Shown here: positions 5,448 through 14,828 of the stretch, in pieces | Layout: each line of letters begins with the position of its first letter | Position numbering within the stretch: position 1 is the stretch's first letter | Source of the DNA: an uncultured Brachyspira sp. | Lineage (GTDB): Bacteria; Spirochaetota; Brachyspiria; Brachyspirales; Brachyspiraceae | Assembly (NCBI GenBank): GCA_934725655.1 | Contig: CAKVCJ010000020.1 | Location: 1-14,970 of the forward strand | Length of the DNA: 14,970 nucleotides | Direction of reading: 5' to 3' | Program-made: the position numbers and the translations under genes | The notes under the pieces: model-generated | What the model was told of the DNA's origin: nothing | The model's database searches: none | The model's input: the letters and a program-made list of their open reading frames with translations, nothing else

Positions 5448-7490
5448 ATGATAGAAGGTAAACACATTAAAGTTCTGTTGGATATGTTTAATTCAAGAAA
5501 TACATTTCATATTCCAGTTTATCAAAGAAATTATGATTGGAAAAAAGAGCAATGTGAGAAATTAATACATGATATAGAAAGAGCAGTTGATAGAAATGCT
5601 AAAGAATATTTTATAGGTTCTTTTGTATTAGTTTTAAAAGAAGATGAAGAAAATTTTTTCTCTACAAATAGTTTTTATATTATAGATGGACAACAAAGGA
5701 TAACAACTATACTTCTTTTGCTTTTAGCAATGTTGGATTATGCAAAAAATAATAAAGATTATGATTTAAAAAATAAAATAGAAACATTAATATTTTCTGA
5801 CGTAGAAAAACATAGTGGAAGATTATTTTTAAAACAAATACAAAGAGATGACAAATATTTAAATGATATAATAGATAATAGAAAACTAGAATCTGGAGCA
5901 TCTAATATTATTAATAATTATTTATTTTTTAAGGAAAAATTAAATAATGATGAAGAATATATTAAAAAATTATTAAAAGGATTACCTCTATTAAAAGGAA
6001 TTAAAATAACTTTAGAACAAGAAGATGAACCACAAATAATTTTTGAAACTTTAAATGCGACGGGTTTATCATTAAAAGAAGGTGATAAAATTAGAAATTA
6101 TATTTTAATGTATAAAAATCAAGAAACACTATATAAAAATTATTGGGTAAAAATAGAAGAAAATTGCATGCAAAATTTAGATGATAAAAATGTATCAACT
6201 TTTATAAGATCATTTTTAGCAATAGAAAATAAAGATTTTTCAAAAGAATCTGAAGTTTATAATAATTTTAAAAAGTATTTAGAAGATAAAAATAATGAAG
6301 ATGTATTAAAAGAGTTATTAAAATATTCAGAATATTATAATATTATTTTGGATACTAAAAAAGAAAAAAATAAAAATATAAAAATAAAATTAGATAATAT
6401 AAAGGAATTAAAAGTTAATGTTTTAAATCCTTTAATAATACTTCTTTTAAAATATAGAGATGACAATTATATATCAGATGATATTTTATTTGACTCATTA
6501 CATTTAATAGAAAATTACATATTAAGGAGGTTAATATGTTCTAAACCAACAAATGCGTTAAACAAAATTTGTATATCTTTAATAAAAAAAATAACTTCAT
6601 TTTTTGAGAATAATAAATCTGATAATTTTATTGATTATATGTCTTTATCTTTAATAGATTTGAAAGGGTCTGGAGAATTTCCAGATAATTCTAATGTTAT
6701 AAATTCAATTATAGAAAAAGATGTTTATAAAAGTGTTTTAAGTAAGTTTATATTGACTAGATTAGAGCATTTAAATAGTAAAGAAAAAATAGATATTGAA
6801 AATATAACAATAGAACATATTATGCCTAGAACTTTAAATGATAGTTGGAAAGATTTAATAGGAAATAATTATAAAGAAATACACAAAAAATACATAGACA
6901 CTTTAGGAAATCTTACATTAACAGGATATAATTCAGAGCTTTCTAATAATAATTTACAAGACAAGATAAAAGTATATAAAAATAGTAAATTTACATTTTT
7001 AAATAAAGATTTATTAAATTTAAATGATTGGAATGAAGATATTATAATTGAAAGAAGCAAAAGATTAATAAATGAATTATTAAAATATTATAAGTATCCT
7101 AATATTATGATAAATGAAACTGATGATATATTAGAATATCCTTTAGATGATAGTATAGATTTTTCAGGAATGAATATATATTCTTTTGAATATAAGAATA
7201 AAAAATATGACGTTTCTAAATGGGCTGGATTTCTTACTAAAATATTAACTTTAATATACGAAGAAGATTCTGTAAATTTTTCAAATCTTATATTTAAAGA
7301 TGAAATATTTAGAAATAAAATAAGTGATAAAGAATTCTTTTATAATTATGGTAAAGTAACTAAAACAGAATCAAATTTTTTTGTTAATATAGATACTGAT
7401 ACAAATACAAAAATAAAACTACTTATAAATGTTTTGGATAAACTAAGTATAAGTATAGATGAAATTACTTTGTATATAAAAAATAAATAA
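5448..7490 (+). CDS. DUF262/DUF1524 (GmrSD-type) endonuclease, probable type IV restriction
   Basis: This encodes 680 residues. The N-terminal DUF262 (ParB-like nucleotide-binding) domain shows FHIPVYQRNYDW (20-31), IIDGQQRITT (78-87) and FETLNATGLSLKEGDKIRN near 199-217. A long helical middle leads to a DUF1524 HNH-like nuclease domain with TIEHIMPRTLNDSW near 452-465 and LGNLTLTGYNSELSN near 486-500. The last 130 or so residues form an extra domain (KYDVSKWAGFLTKI) that I do not recognise. In the named family, GmrSD uses NTP hydrolysis to cut phage DNA with modified, for example glucosylated, cytosine; both halves are fused in one chain here, as in many family members. AGGAG ends six bases before the ATG. 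It has no methylase or specificity partner next to it, and it is visibly more AT-rich than the metabolic genes to the right, suggesting transfer. The substrate cannot be read from the sequence. Confidence 0.9.
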   Translation: MIEGKHIKVLLDMFNSRNTFHIPVYQRNYDWKKEQCEKLIHDIERAVDRNAKEYFIGSFVLVLKEDEENFFSTNSFYIIDGQQRITTILLLLLAMLDYAKNNKDYDLKNKIETLIFSDVEKHSGRLFLKQIQRDDKYLNDIIDNRKLESGASNIINNYLFFKEKLNNDEEYIKKLLKGLPLLKGIKITLEQEDEPQIIFETLNATGLSLKEGDKIRNYILMYKNQETLYKNYWVKIEENCMQNLDDKNVSTFIRSFLAIENKDFSKESEVYNNFKKYLEDKNNEDVLKELLKYSEYYNIILDTKKEKNKNIKIKLDNIKELKVNVLNPLIILLLKYRDDNYISDDILFDSLHLIENYILRRLICSKPTNALNKICISLIKKITSFFENNKSDNFIDYMSLSLIDLKGSGEFPDNSNVINSIIEKDVYKSVLSKFILTRLEHLNSKEKIDIENITIEHIMPRTLNDSWKDLIGNNYKEIHKKYIDTLGNLTLTGYNSELSNNNLQDKIKVYKNSKFTFLNKDLLNLNDWNEDIIIERSKRLINELLKYYKYPNIMINETDDILEYPLDDSIDFSGMNIYSFEYKNKKYDVSKWAGFLTKILTLIYEEDSVNFSNLIFKDEIFRNKISDKEFFYNYGKVTKTESNFFVNIDTDTNTKIKLLINVLDKLSISIDEITLYIKNK

Positions 7491-7495
7491 TTTAC

Positions 7496-7511
7496 ATATA
7501 GATATCTATAT
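7496..7511. repeat. 16-bp perfect palindrome after DUF262 gene
   Basis: ATATAGATATCTATAT lies six bases after the stop codon. It is self-complementary but entirely AT-rich apart from one G/C pair, and no T tract follows, so it is not a convincing terminator. It lies in the 74-base gap before the zinc-ribbon gene. Confidence 0.4.
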
Positions 7512-7564
7512 ATAAATTTGAAATAATAAACAATTTAAATTAATAATATATTAAGGAGTCTTTT

Positions 7565-7740
7565 ATGCTGCCTTTTGTTGGACCTTTCTTTTATAAATGT
7601 AATGATTGCGGTAAAATATTTAATAAGTCTAAAAAAGTCCTATTGAAAGTATAACAGCTTTAAATATACTTCTTAAACCTAAATGTCCTAAATGCGGAAG
7701 CAGAAACACAAAATCAATTGATTATATGATAAGAAAATAA
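7565..7740 (+). pseudogene. Small zinc-ribbon protein, frameshifted at an A run
   Basis: AAGGAG at 7552-7557 gives a strong ribosome site for the ATG at 7565. The first frame codes for MLPFVGPFFYKCNDCGKIFN and reaches a stop at 7652-7654. The other frame, entered by adding one A to the six-A run at 7631-7636, continues SPIESITALNILLKPKCPKC and on to a stop at 7738-7740. Joined, this gives about 58 residues with two CxxC knuckles (CNDC and CPKC), a complete zinc ribbon. The pairing of the knuckles across the shift argues that the ancestral gene was one frame. The current state is a pseudogene, slippage-dependent expression, or a one-base error. Zinc ribbons of this size bind DNA, RNA or protein; the role is unknown. 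Confidence 0.7.
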
Positions 7741-7790
7741 GATTATTTTAATATATATTACAAACATATAGAGTTAAATCACTTGCACTT

Positions 7791-7824
7791 TTATCAACTT
7801 TTTGCGGCGGGAAAAAGTTGATAA
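7791..7824. repeat. Perfect 13-bp hairpin with GC-only loop
   Basis: TTATCAACTTTTT (7791-7803) pairs exactly with AAAAAGTTGATAA (7812-7824) around the loop GCGGCGGG. The AT stem with an all-GC loop is unusual. No T tract follows on the plus strand. It lies about 50 bases after the zinc-ribbon stop. Confidence 0.7.
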
Positions 7825-8142
7825 AAAATAATTATTTCAATATATACTAAAAATTTTTGACTCTTTTATTTTAGTTATTTGCATGGCTTTGCCCCCTGCG
7901 AAGCGTGCCCTTAGGGTAGCCCCCAGTTCTTTTACGACCGAAGGAAGTGCCTGTGGTATTGGTATAAAAAAACCAAAAGCAACTATAAGATATAATTACC
8001 AAAAATCTATTTAGCACTTGAATTCATTCACTTATATGCTATAGTTTAATAATATATACATAAAATACTATATTTTATAAATTTTTGTATATGTGACTTT
8101 TTAATACAATTAACTTGAATTAATTTAAATGTAGTCCTTTTG

Positions 8143-8165
8143 CTTCTTTGGGTCACCAAAAGAAG
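8143..8165. repeat. Inverted repeat around GGTCACC
   Basis: CTTCTTTGG (8143-8151) faces CCAAAAGAAG (8156-8165) around a short centre containing GTCA. One arm carries an extra base, so the stem is imperfect. It is seven bases upstream of the 20-base palindrome at 8172-8191 and may be part of one composite structure ahead of the U32 gene. Confidence 0.5.
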
Positions 8166-8171
8166 TAGGGG

Positions 8172-8191
8172 TTTGGGGACTAGTCCCCAAA
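8172..8191. repeat. 20-bp perfect palindrome upstream of the U32 gene
   Basis: TTTGGGGACTAGTCCCCAAA is self-complementary over all 20 bases, with a CTAG centre. It lies 32 bases before the TTG start at 8223 and 22 bases before the ribosome site. With no loop it would act as a dyad protein-binding site or as a cruciform; as RNA it would need a small unpaired loop. An AATAATAAAAATTTAG tail follows, so termination is unlikely. Confidence 0.6.
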
Positions 8192-8222
8192 ATAATAAAA
8201 ATTTAGTAAATTAGGAAAGAAC

Positions 8223-10382
8223 TTGAATAATAAATTACAAAACAAAAAAATAGAACTTCTCGCACCTGTAGGAGATGAAAGAGGATTAAAGGCCGCTGTT
8301 AATGCTGGGGCTGATGCTGTGTATTTTGGAACTAAAAGTTTTAATGCGAGAATAGGTGCTGCAGAAAACTTCGATGAAAAGGCACTTGAAGAAAATATAA
8401 AGTTTGCAAAATTAAGAAATGTAAATGTCTATATTACGGTTAATACTTTAGTTTATAATGATGAAATTGATAAAGTGCTTCCGTTAATAAAAAGCGTTTC
8501 TGATTTGGGAGCCGATGCTATTATAGTGCAGGATTTGGGAATTATAGATATTGTAAGAAATAATTTAAATATTGCAATGCATGCAAGTACCCAGATGTCT
8601 TGTAATAATTTAGATAGTGTAAAACTACTTAAAAGTATTGGTATTGATAGGGTAGTGTTAGCACGTGAGATGAGTTTAGAGAATATAAAATATATTAGAG
8701 ATAATACAGATATAGAACTTGAAACTTTTGTGCATGGGGCTTTATGCGTAAGCTTTTCAGGACAATGTGCTTATTCTTATTTGCATGGAGGGCGAAGTTC
8801 AAACCGCGGAGCTTGTGCACAGCCTTGCCGAATGGAATACACCGGAGGAAAAACCGATTATCCTTTAAGCACTAAAGATTTAATGACTATTGATATAATT
8901 CCAAACTTGCTTGAAAGCGGAATAACTTCTTTTAAAATTGAAGGACGTGCCAAGAGAAGCGAATATGCAGCAATTACAACTTCAATATATAGACATGCTA
9001 TTGATTTGGCTTTAGAAAATAAAGATATACCTATCCAGAAATATAGAGAAAGTTTAATGAAGATTTTTAATAGAGGCGGATTTTCTCAAGGTTATTATTA
9101 CAACTCAAAAGATATTTTTGAAAATTATAAACCAAGCCATGACGGAGAATATATAGGAGAAGTTACAGCATACAAAAAAAATAAAATATATATAAAATCA
9201 GAGAAAGAATTAAATGTTTATGATGGGCTTTCATTTGGAGACAGCGGCAAAGTGGGAATGCAAATTTCAGATTTATATAAAGATAATGTGAGGGTAAAAA
9301 GAGCGAAAGGAAATTTAAGTTTTTCAGCTGTTATAAAAAATGTCAATGTTGGCGATGATGTTTATAGAACCACCGATAAACTTCAAATGGACGAGGCAGA
9401 GAAAATAATTGAAAGCGATAATTTTAAGCATTTGCTTGATTTAAATTGCATTATTGGTTTTTGTAATGAAAAAATAAAATTATTAGTTACAAGTAAATAT
9501 GATGAGAGACTAAACAACATAGAATATATTAGCGATTATAAACTTCAGGAAGCTAAAACTAAATCAACATCTAAAGAAGATATTTTTAACTCTCTTTCAA
9601 AAACAGGAGGCACTGTATTTGAATTTGAAAATGTTAATATAGAAGAGAATTTTAAAAATTCTTTTATACCTGTTAAAATTTTAAATGAAGCAAGAAGAAT
9701 CTTAATTGAAAAACTTGAAAATATTTTAATGCAGTCAAAAAAAATAGAATACAATAAAAATATATATACAAACATTAATTATCCAAACACAAATATAAAA
9801 GTTTTAATTGTTGGCAGCGAAGAAAAAATAAATTTATATTCTGATATTCATTATGATAAAAAAATATTGTTTCCAAGTATTTATGATGAAAATATAATCA
9901 CACTTTTTGAAAGTAAAAAAATAGACGGAATAATATTGCCGCATGTAACATTTGATAAAGATATTGAAGTGATAAAAAACATAGTAGAGAAAACAAGCGG
10001 CATGATTGTGATATGTAATAATTTAGGGCATATTGAAGCATTAAAAGGAAAAGCTATATTATGGGCAGGCATTGGGCTTAATGCAATTAATAATTATAGT
10101 GTGAACTTTTTATATAAGCTTGGAATTGATACTGTTATATCTGCTGTTGAGGCTGGAAAGAGTTTGAAGCATACATTGTCCATAAAAGAAGGTTTAATTC
10201 CTGCTATGAATTTTGCATTCTGTCCAAAGAGTATGTCTATAGGATGCAGTAAATGTAAAGAAGAAGATATTATTGACAGCAAAGGAAATACTGTAATATT
10301 TGATTGTGTGAGAATGCATAATAAAACAAGTTTCATCTTAGAGAAGATAAAAAATAAAACAGGAGAGATTTATATAAAATAA
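8223..10382 (+). CDS. U32-family protein (RlhA-type, probable 23S rRNA cytidine hydroxylation)
   Basis: This encodes 719 residues starting at TTG. AGGAAAG at 8213-8219 precedes it, and no in-frame ATG exists until well inside the domain. ELLAPVGDERGLKAAVNAGADAVYFG at about residues 12-37 opens the barrel. The U32 core shows ETFVHGALCVSFSGQC near 173-188, then NRGACAQPCR near 197-206 and SFKIEGRAKR near 237-246. A middle beta-rich DUF3656-like segment (HDGEYIGEV, near 310) separates this from the rest. A cysteine set near the C-terminus (FCP, CSKCK, DCVR) could complete an iron-sulphur site. The family is labelled 'peptidase U32', but characterised members RlhA and TrhP hydroxylate RNA using prephenate-derived chemistry. 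The length is closer to RlhA (about 650 in E. coli) than to TrhP (about 450). The RNA target is inferred from that alone. Confidence 0.88.
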   Translation: MNNKLQNKKIELLAPVGDERGLKAAVNAGADAVYFGTKSFNARIGAAENFDEKALEENIKFAKLRNVNVYITVNTLVYNDEIDKVLPLIKSVSDLGADAIIVQDLGIIDIVRNNLNIAMHASTQMSCNNLDSVKLLKSIGIDRVVLAREMSLENIKYIRDNTDIELETFVHGALCVSFSGQCAYSYLHGGRSSNRGACAQPCRMEYTGGKTDYPLSTKDLMTIDIIPNLLESGITSFKIEGRAKRSEYAAITTSIYRHAIDLALENKDIPIQKYRESLMKIFNRGGFSQGYYYNSKDIFENYKPSHDGEYIGEVTAYKKNKIYIKSEKELNVYDGLSFGDSGKVGMQISDLYKDNVRVKRAKGNLSFSAVIKNVNVGDDVYRTTDKLQMDEAEKIIESDNFKHLLDLNCIIGFCNEKIKLLVTSKYDERLNNIEYISDYKLQEAKTKSTSKEDIFNSLSKTGGTVFEFENVNIEENFKNSFIPVKILNEARRILIEKLENILMQSKKIEYNKNIYTNINYPNTNIKVLIVGSEEKINLYSDIHYDKKILFPSIYDENIITLFESKKIDGIILPHVTFDKDIEVIKNIVEKTSGMIVICNNLGHIEALKGKAILWAGIGLNAINNYSVNFLYKLGIDTVISAVEAGKSLKHTLSIKEGLIPAMNFAFCPKSMSIGCSKCKEEDIIDSKGNTVIFDCVRMHNKTSFILEKIKNKTGEIYIK

Positions 10383-10385
10383 TAT

Positions 10386-10415
10386 GAGGCGAAATATTAT
10401 TTAGTATCCCGCCTC
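10386..10415. terminator. Weak hairpin between convergent U32 and EIIC genes
   Basis: GAGGCG (10386-10391) pairs with CGCCTC (10410-10415) across an 18-base loop, and TTAATTATAAT follows. The stem is short and the T content is diffuse. It lies in the 46-base gap between two converging genes, the usual place for a shared terminator. Confidence 0.4.
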
Positions 10416-10428
10416 TTAATTATAATAT

Positions 10429-11766
10429 TTATTTGTTTATTGTCTCTTCTTTTTCTAATTCTTTCAAATACATATTAAGGAAAGGTTTATATATAAAATA
10501 ATCTAAAACAACCAGAGCAATTATCAGTAAAGGAGCTACAACATTTAAATTAGTAGATATAAATGAGCCTAATACAGAAGGAGTAGTCCAAGGCACTAAT
10601 GCGACAACTTTACCTATTATATTAAGTTTCATAAATACATAGCTTATAGTTGCATTGATTATAGGTGTTAAAAGGAAAGGAATAACAAATATAGGGTTCA
10701 TTACTATAGGTGCTCCAAACATTATAGGTTCATTAATATTAAAGAAACCTGGCACTATAGAAAGTTTTCCAATATATTTCATATGGGCATTTTTAGTCAT
10801 AATCATAGCAATACATAAACCTAAAGTAGCACCTGAGCCTCCAAGATATACAAAGCTATTCATAAACTCTCCAGATAAAACTTTTGGTATTTGTTCACCT
10901 GCAGCAAGAGCAGCCTGATTCACTGCTAAATTTGTAAGAGCAATAGGCTGTAATACAGCATTGACAACATTTGCTCCATGTATACCGCAGAACCATAATA
11001 TATGTATCAATAGCAATAAAATTATTATAGATACTAAACCATCAGACATATTTAATAATGGCTGTAAAACTTTCATAATTAAATCTGGAACCATAATCTT
11101 CATATTATTTTGTATAATCATATTTACAGTTTGGAATAAGAAAGAAATGACAGCTACAGGAATTAATATTTCAAAAGATTTAGATATAGCAGGCGGAACA
11201 GATTCTGGAAGCTTGATAGTTATTTTTCTTTTAGATAAAAATCTTGCTATCTCTACAGACAACAAAGCAGCAATAATAGCGACAAAAAGCCCTTTAGCAT
11301 CTAAATATCTTGCATCCAAAACGCCAACATTAACATTTTCTGCCACATGCAACAATTCAGCAGCAGCACCTACTACAGTTACAGCCAAAGACTTTGCAGA
11401 TAACAATAAGAAAGCATACATAGATAATAAACCATTTGTAATCTGATCTTCTCCATAATATCCTGCTAAAGAATATCCTGTTCCAAATGCAACGAATAAT
11501 GACATTATCCCCATACTAACATTAAAAATTTGTATATAATTTCCTGAAAATGCCTGCACAAAATTTTCATAAGGAGGAAAATACATAAAATTAGTTTTAT
11601 CACTTAAAGGTAAATTGAATAATAATAATACAAAAGAACCTATAATAATAAATGGTGTTGCAAACACAAAACCGTCTTTAATAGCATTTAAATATCTATT
11701 CATAGCTATTTTAGACATTATTGGAAGAAATTTGCTTTCCATAAAAGCATTGAATTTTTCTTTCAT
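10429..11766 (-). CDS. PTS cellobiose/lactose-type EIIC sugar permease
   Basis: This encodes the membrane channel of a phosphotransferase system, which imports a disaccharide while it is phosphorylated by a cytoplasmic EIIB. From the ATG at 11766 the product is 445 residues, normal for the Lac family. A GTG 27 bases further upstream is possible, but AAGGAGAT (complement of 11771-11778) is ideally placed for the ATG. The protein is almost entirely hydrophobic segments. Family landmarks are WFCGIHGANVVNAV near residue 260 and FFNINEPIMFGAPIVMNP near 343-360, the loop carrying the conserved substrate-site glutamate. Only the C domain is present; EIIA and EIIB must come from elsewhere. It is divergent from the GH1 6-phospho-beta-glucosidase at 11943, which would cleave its product, so a beta-glucoside such as cellobiose is the likely substrate. 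Confidence 0.92.
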   Translation of the reverse strand: MKEKFNAFMESKFLPIMSKIAMNRYLNAIKDGFVFATPFIIIGSFVLLLFNLPLSDKTNFMYFPPYENFVQAFSGNYIQIFNVSMGIMSLFVAFGTGYSLAGYYGEDQITNGLLSMYAFLLLSAKSLAVTVVGAAAELLHVAENVNVGVLDARYLDAKGLFVAIIAALLSVEIARFLSKRKITIKLPESVPPAISKSFEILIPVAVISFLFQTVNMIIQNNMKIMVPDLIMKVLQPLLNMSDGLVSIIILLLLIHILWFCGIHGANVVNAVLQPIALTNLAVNQAALAAGEQIPKVLSGEFMNSFVYLGGSGATLGLCIAMIMTKNAHMKYIGKLSIVPGFFNINEPIMFGAPIVMNPIFVIPFLLTPIINATISYVFMKLNIIGKVVALVPWTTPSVLGSFISTNLNVVAPLLIIALVVLDYFIYKPFLNMYLKELEKEETINK

Positions 11767-11801
11767 TGTTATCTCCTTAAATTTTCTTTTCACTTTTATA
11801 T

Positions 11802-11830
11802 AGTATAATTATCAACTTATCTAAATTCAA
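11802..11830 (-). promoter_or_regulatory. Promoter of the EIIC gene
   Basis: On the minus strand TTGAAT (complement of 11825-11830) and TATACT (complement of 11802-11807) are 17 bp apart, followed by a 35-base leader with the ribosome site. I see no obvious antiterminator hairpin in the leader. Confidence 0.55.
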
Positions 11831-11874
11831 TTAAAGTTATATTAATTAATTACCAGATTAATATGGAAAAAATC

Positions 11875-13367
<1,493 letters not shown>

Positions 13368-13390
13368 TAGAGGTATTTTTTATTTTATTG

Positions 13391-13424
13391 TAAAGGCTTT
13401 TAGTATTTCCGCTAAAAGCCTTTA
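13391..13424. terminator. Bidirectional terminator between convergent bglA and symporter genes
   Basis: TAAAGGCTTTTAG (13391-13403) pairs exactly with CTAAAAGCCTTTA (13412-13424), a 13-bp stem with an 8-base loop. The stem ends supply short T runs on both strands. It lies 23 bases after the bglA stop and 38 before the end of the symporter gene, so it can serve both. Confidence 0.8.
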
Positions 13425-13462
13425 TTAGTTATTTAATAAGTTTATTATTTAGAATATTTTAT

Positions 13463-14749
13463 TTACCACTTACTCATATCCATTTGTTTAGTAATTTTAG
13501 CAACCACAGCAGTACCGCATAAATCACCAGATATATTAAGAGCAGTTCTTCCCATATCGAGTATAGCATCTATTCCAAGTATCATACCATAAGCGGCAGC
13601 AACATTTACATTAGAATTAATATCAAGCCCAATAGAGTTAAGCACCATAAGAAGCATAATAGAACCCGCACCCGGAACACCAGCAGTGCCGACAGCAGCA
13701 AGTACTGATACTATTACAACAGTTAACTGAGCATTAAAATCTAATGGATTTCCCGTAGCATTTGATATAAAGATAGAACATATACCTAAATATATGGCAG
13801 TACCATTCATATTAATAGTTGCCCCAAGAGGTAAAGTAAAACTATAAATACCTTGGTTAATTCCCATCTTCTCATCAGCTGCCTTCATAGATATAGGCAA
13901 TGTACCGCCTGAAGAACGTGTAACAAATGCTGTAAATAACGGTTCAAAAATTTTAACTAAAAACTTTTTAGGATTAATTCCAAATATAATATTGATTATG
14001 CTGTAAACAATTATAAGCTGAATAGCAAAAGCAATATATATAGTATATGTAACTTTTAATAATGATTTAAAAGATTCAGGGCCGTTTTTTGCAAATACGC
14101 TGAATATTAAAGCTAAAACACCTATAGGAGCATAAAACATTATCCATCCTACTATTCTTATTATAATATGCGTACATCCGTCAAAAAACTTATAAACTAT
14201 TTCTGCAGTGTCTTTTGTTTTTTCATTATCTCTGCAAAATGCTAAAGATATGCCAAAAAATATAGAGAAAAATATTGTAGGAAGTACATCTCCATCACCT
14301 TTAGCAAAAGATGCAAAAGGGTTGGTTGGTACTGTTGAAAGCAAAGTATCTATAAAATTAGGTTTTACAAATTCTTTTGTAGTAGCCATAGCCATATTTA
14401 AATCCAAATCCAAACCTGGTTTTAATAAATTCCCTACAGCAAGTCCAAAAATAGAAGATATTACAGAAGTTATCATATAAAAAAGAAGTATAATAACACC
14501 TACTATTCCAAGATGCTTTGGAGATATGCTTGATACCCCGCTTATTAGAGTAAAAATAATTACAGGCATTACTATCATTTTTAATAGCCTTATAAAAATA
14601 TTACCTATAGGGTCTGATATAGAAATTAAAGCAGCTAATGTTTCAGCAGATGCATATGCCGAAGCAAGCATTACAAGTATAGCACCGACTATCAAGCTAA
14701 TTAGTATTACAATAAGTAATTTACTTTTTAAATCTTTTACTATAGACAT
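13463..14749 (-). CDS. Cation:glutamate/aspartate symporter (DAACS family)
   Basis: This inner-membrane transporter takes up acidic amino acids with Na+ or H+. From the ATG at 14749 it has 428 residues, the usual length. A TTG five codons upstream is also open, but GAGGA lies well placed before the ATG and overlaps that TTG. Family marks are TRSSGGTLP near 276-284 (hairpin HP1), TINMNGTAIY near 311-320 and GTAGVPGAG (HP2). AILDMGRTALNISGDLCGT follows near 393-411. The D..GRT..N...D set matches the aspartate transporter GltPh, including the Arg that binds the side-chain carboxylate and the Asp that binds the amino group, so an acidic amino acid is favoured over a plain C4-dicarboxylate. The NMDGT motif reads NMNGT, replacing an Asp that ligates Na+ in GltPh. 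It appears monocistronic. Confidence 0.92.
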   Translation of the reverse strand: MSIVKDLKSKLLIVILISLIVGAILVMLASAYASAETLAALISISDPIGNIFIRLLKMIVMPVIIFTLISGVSSISPKHLGIVGVIILLFYMITSVISSIFGLAVGNLLKPGLDLDLNMAMATTKEFVKPNFIDTLLSTVPTNPFASFAKGDGDVLPTIFFSIFFGISLAFCRDNEKTKDTAEIVYKFFDGCTHIIIRIVGWIMFYAPIGVLALIFSVFAKNGPESFKSLLKVTYTIYIAFAIQLIIVYSIINIIFGINPKKFLVKIFEPLFTAFVTRSSGGTLPISMKAADEKMGINQGIYSFTLPLGATINMNGTAIYLGICSIFISNATGNPLDFNAQLTVVIVSVLAAVGTAGVPGAGSIMLLMVLNSIGLDINSNVNVAAAYGMILGIDAILDMGRTALNISGDLCGTAVVAKITKQMDMSKW

Positions 14750-14781
14750 GTTTTTAATCCTCAAAATAGATTTATAAAATA

Positions 14782-14811
14782 ATAGTATGTAAAAATGTAT
14801 TCTAAAATCAA
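14782..14811 (-). promoter_or_regulatory. Candidate promoter of the symporter gene
   Basis: On the minus strand TTGATT (complement of 14806-14811) and TACTAT (complement of 14782-14787) are 18 bp apart, 32 bases before the ATG. The insertion sequence begins at 14829, only 18 bases beyond the -35 box, so any upstream activator site would have been displaced by it. Confidence 0.45.
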
Positions 14812-14828
14812 TATTAAATAAAAAATAA

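Larger units (their letters stand above)
7741..8222. other. 482-base gene-free stretch of hairpins and GC-richer repeat debris
   Basis: No supported gene lies here. It holds the hairpin at 7791-7824, a GC-richer block at about 7882-7930, an inverted repeat around GGTCACC at 8143-8165 and a 20-base palindrome at 8172-8191. The GC-richer block contains GCTTTGC (7886-7892) facing GCGAAGC (7898-7904), followed by CCCTTAGGG (7908-7916). The GC-richer patches stand out sharply from the AT-rich surroundings. The block looks like accumulated remnants of repeated intergenic sequence, not one designed element. Confidence 0.55.

Noticed and set aside
7496..7511. ATATAGATATCTATAT as the DUF262 gene terminator
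   Set aside because: Almost all AT pairs and no T tract after it.
7883..8014. A 43-codon open frame beginning MALPPAKRALRVAPSSF in the GC-richer block
   Set aside because: No ribosome site, lies over inverted repeats, and its composition follows the repeat debris, not neighbouring genes.
10655..11446. Plus-strand open frames opposite the EIIC gene
   Set aside because: They are antisense shadows of a well-supported membrane protein and lack ribosome sites.
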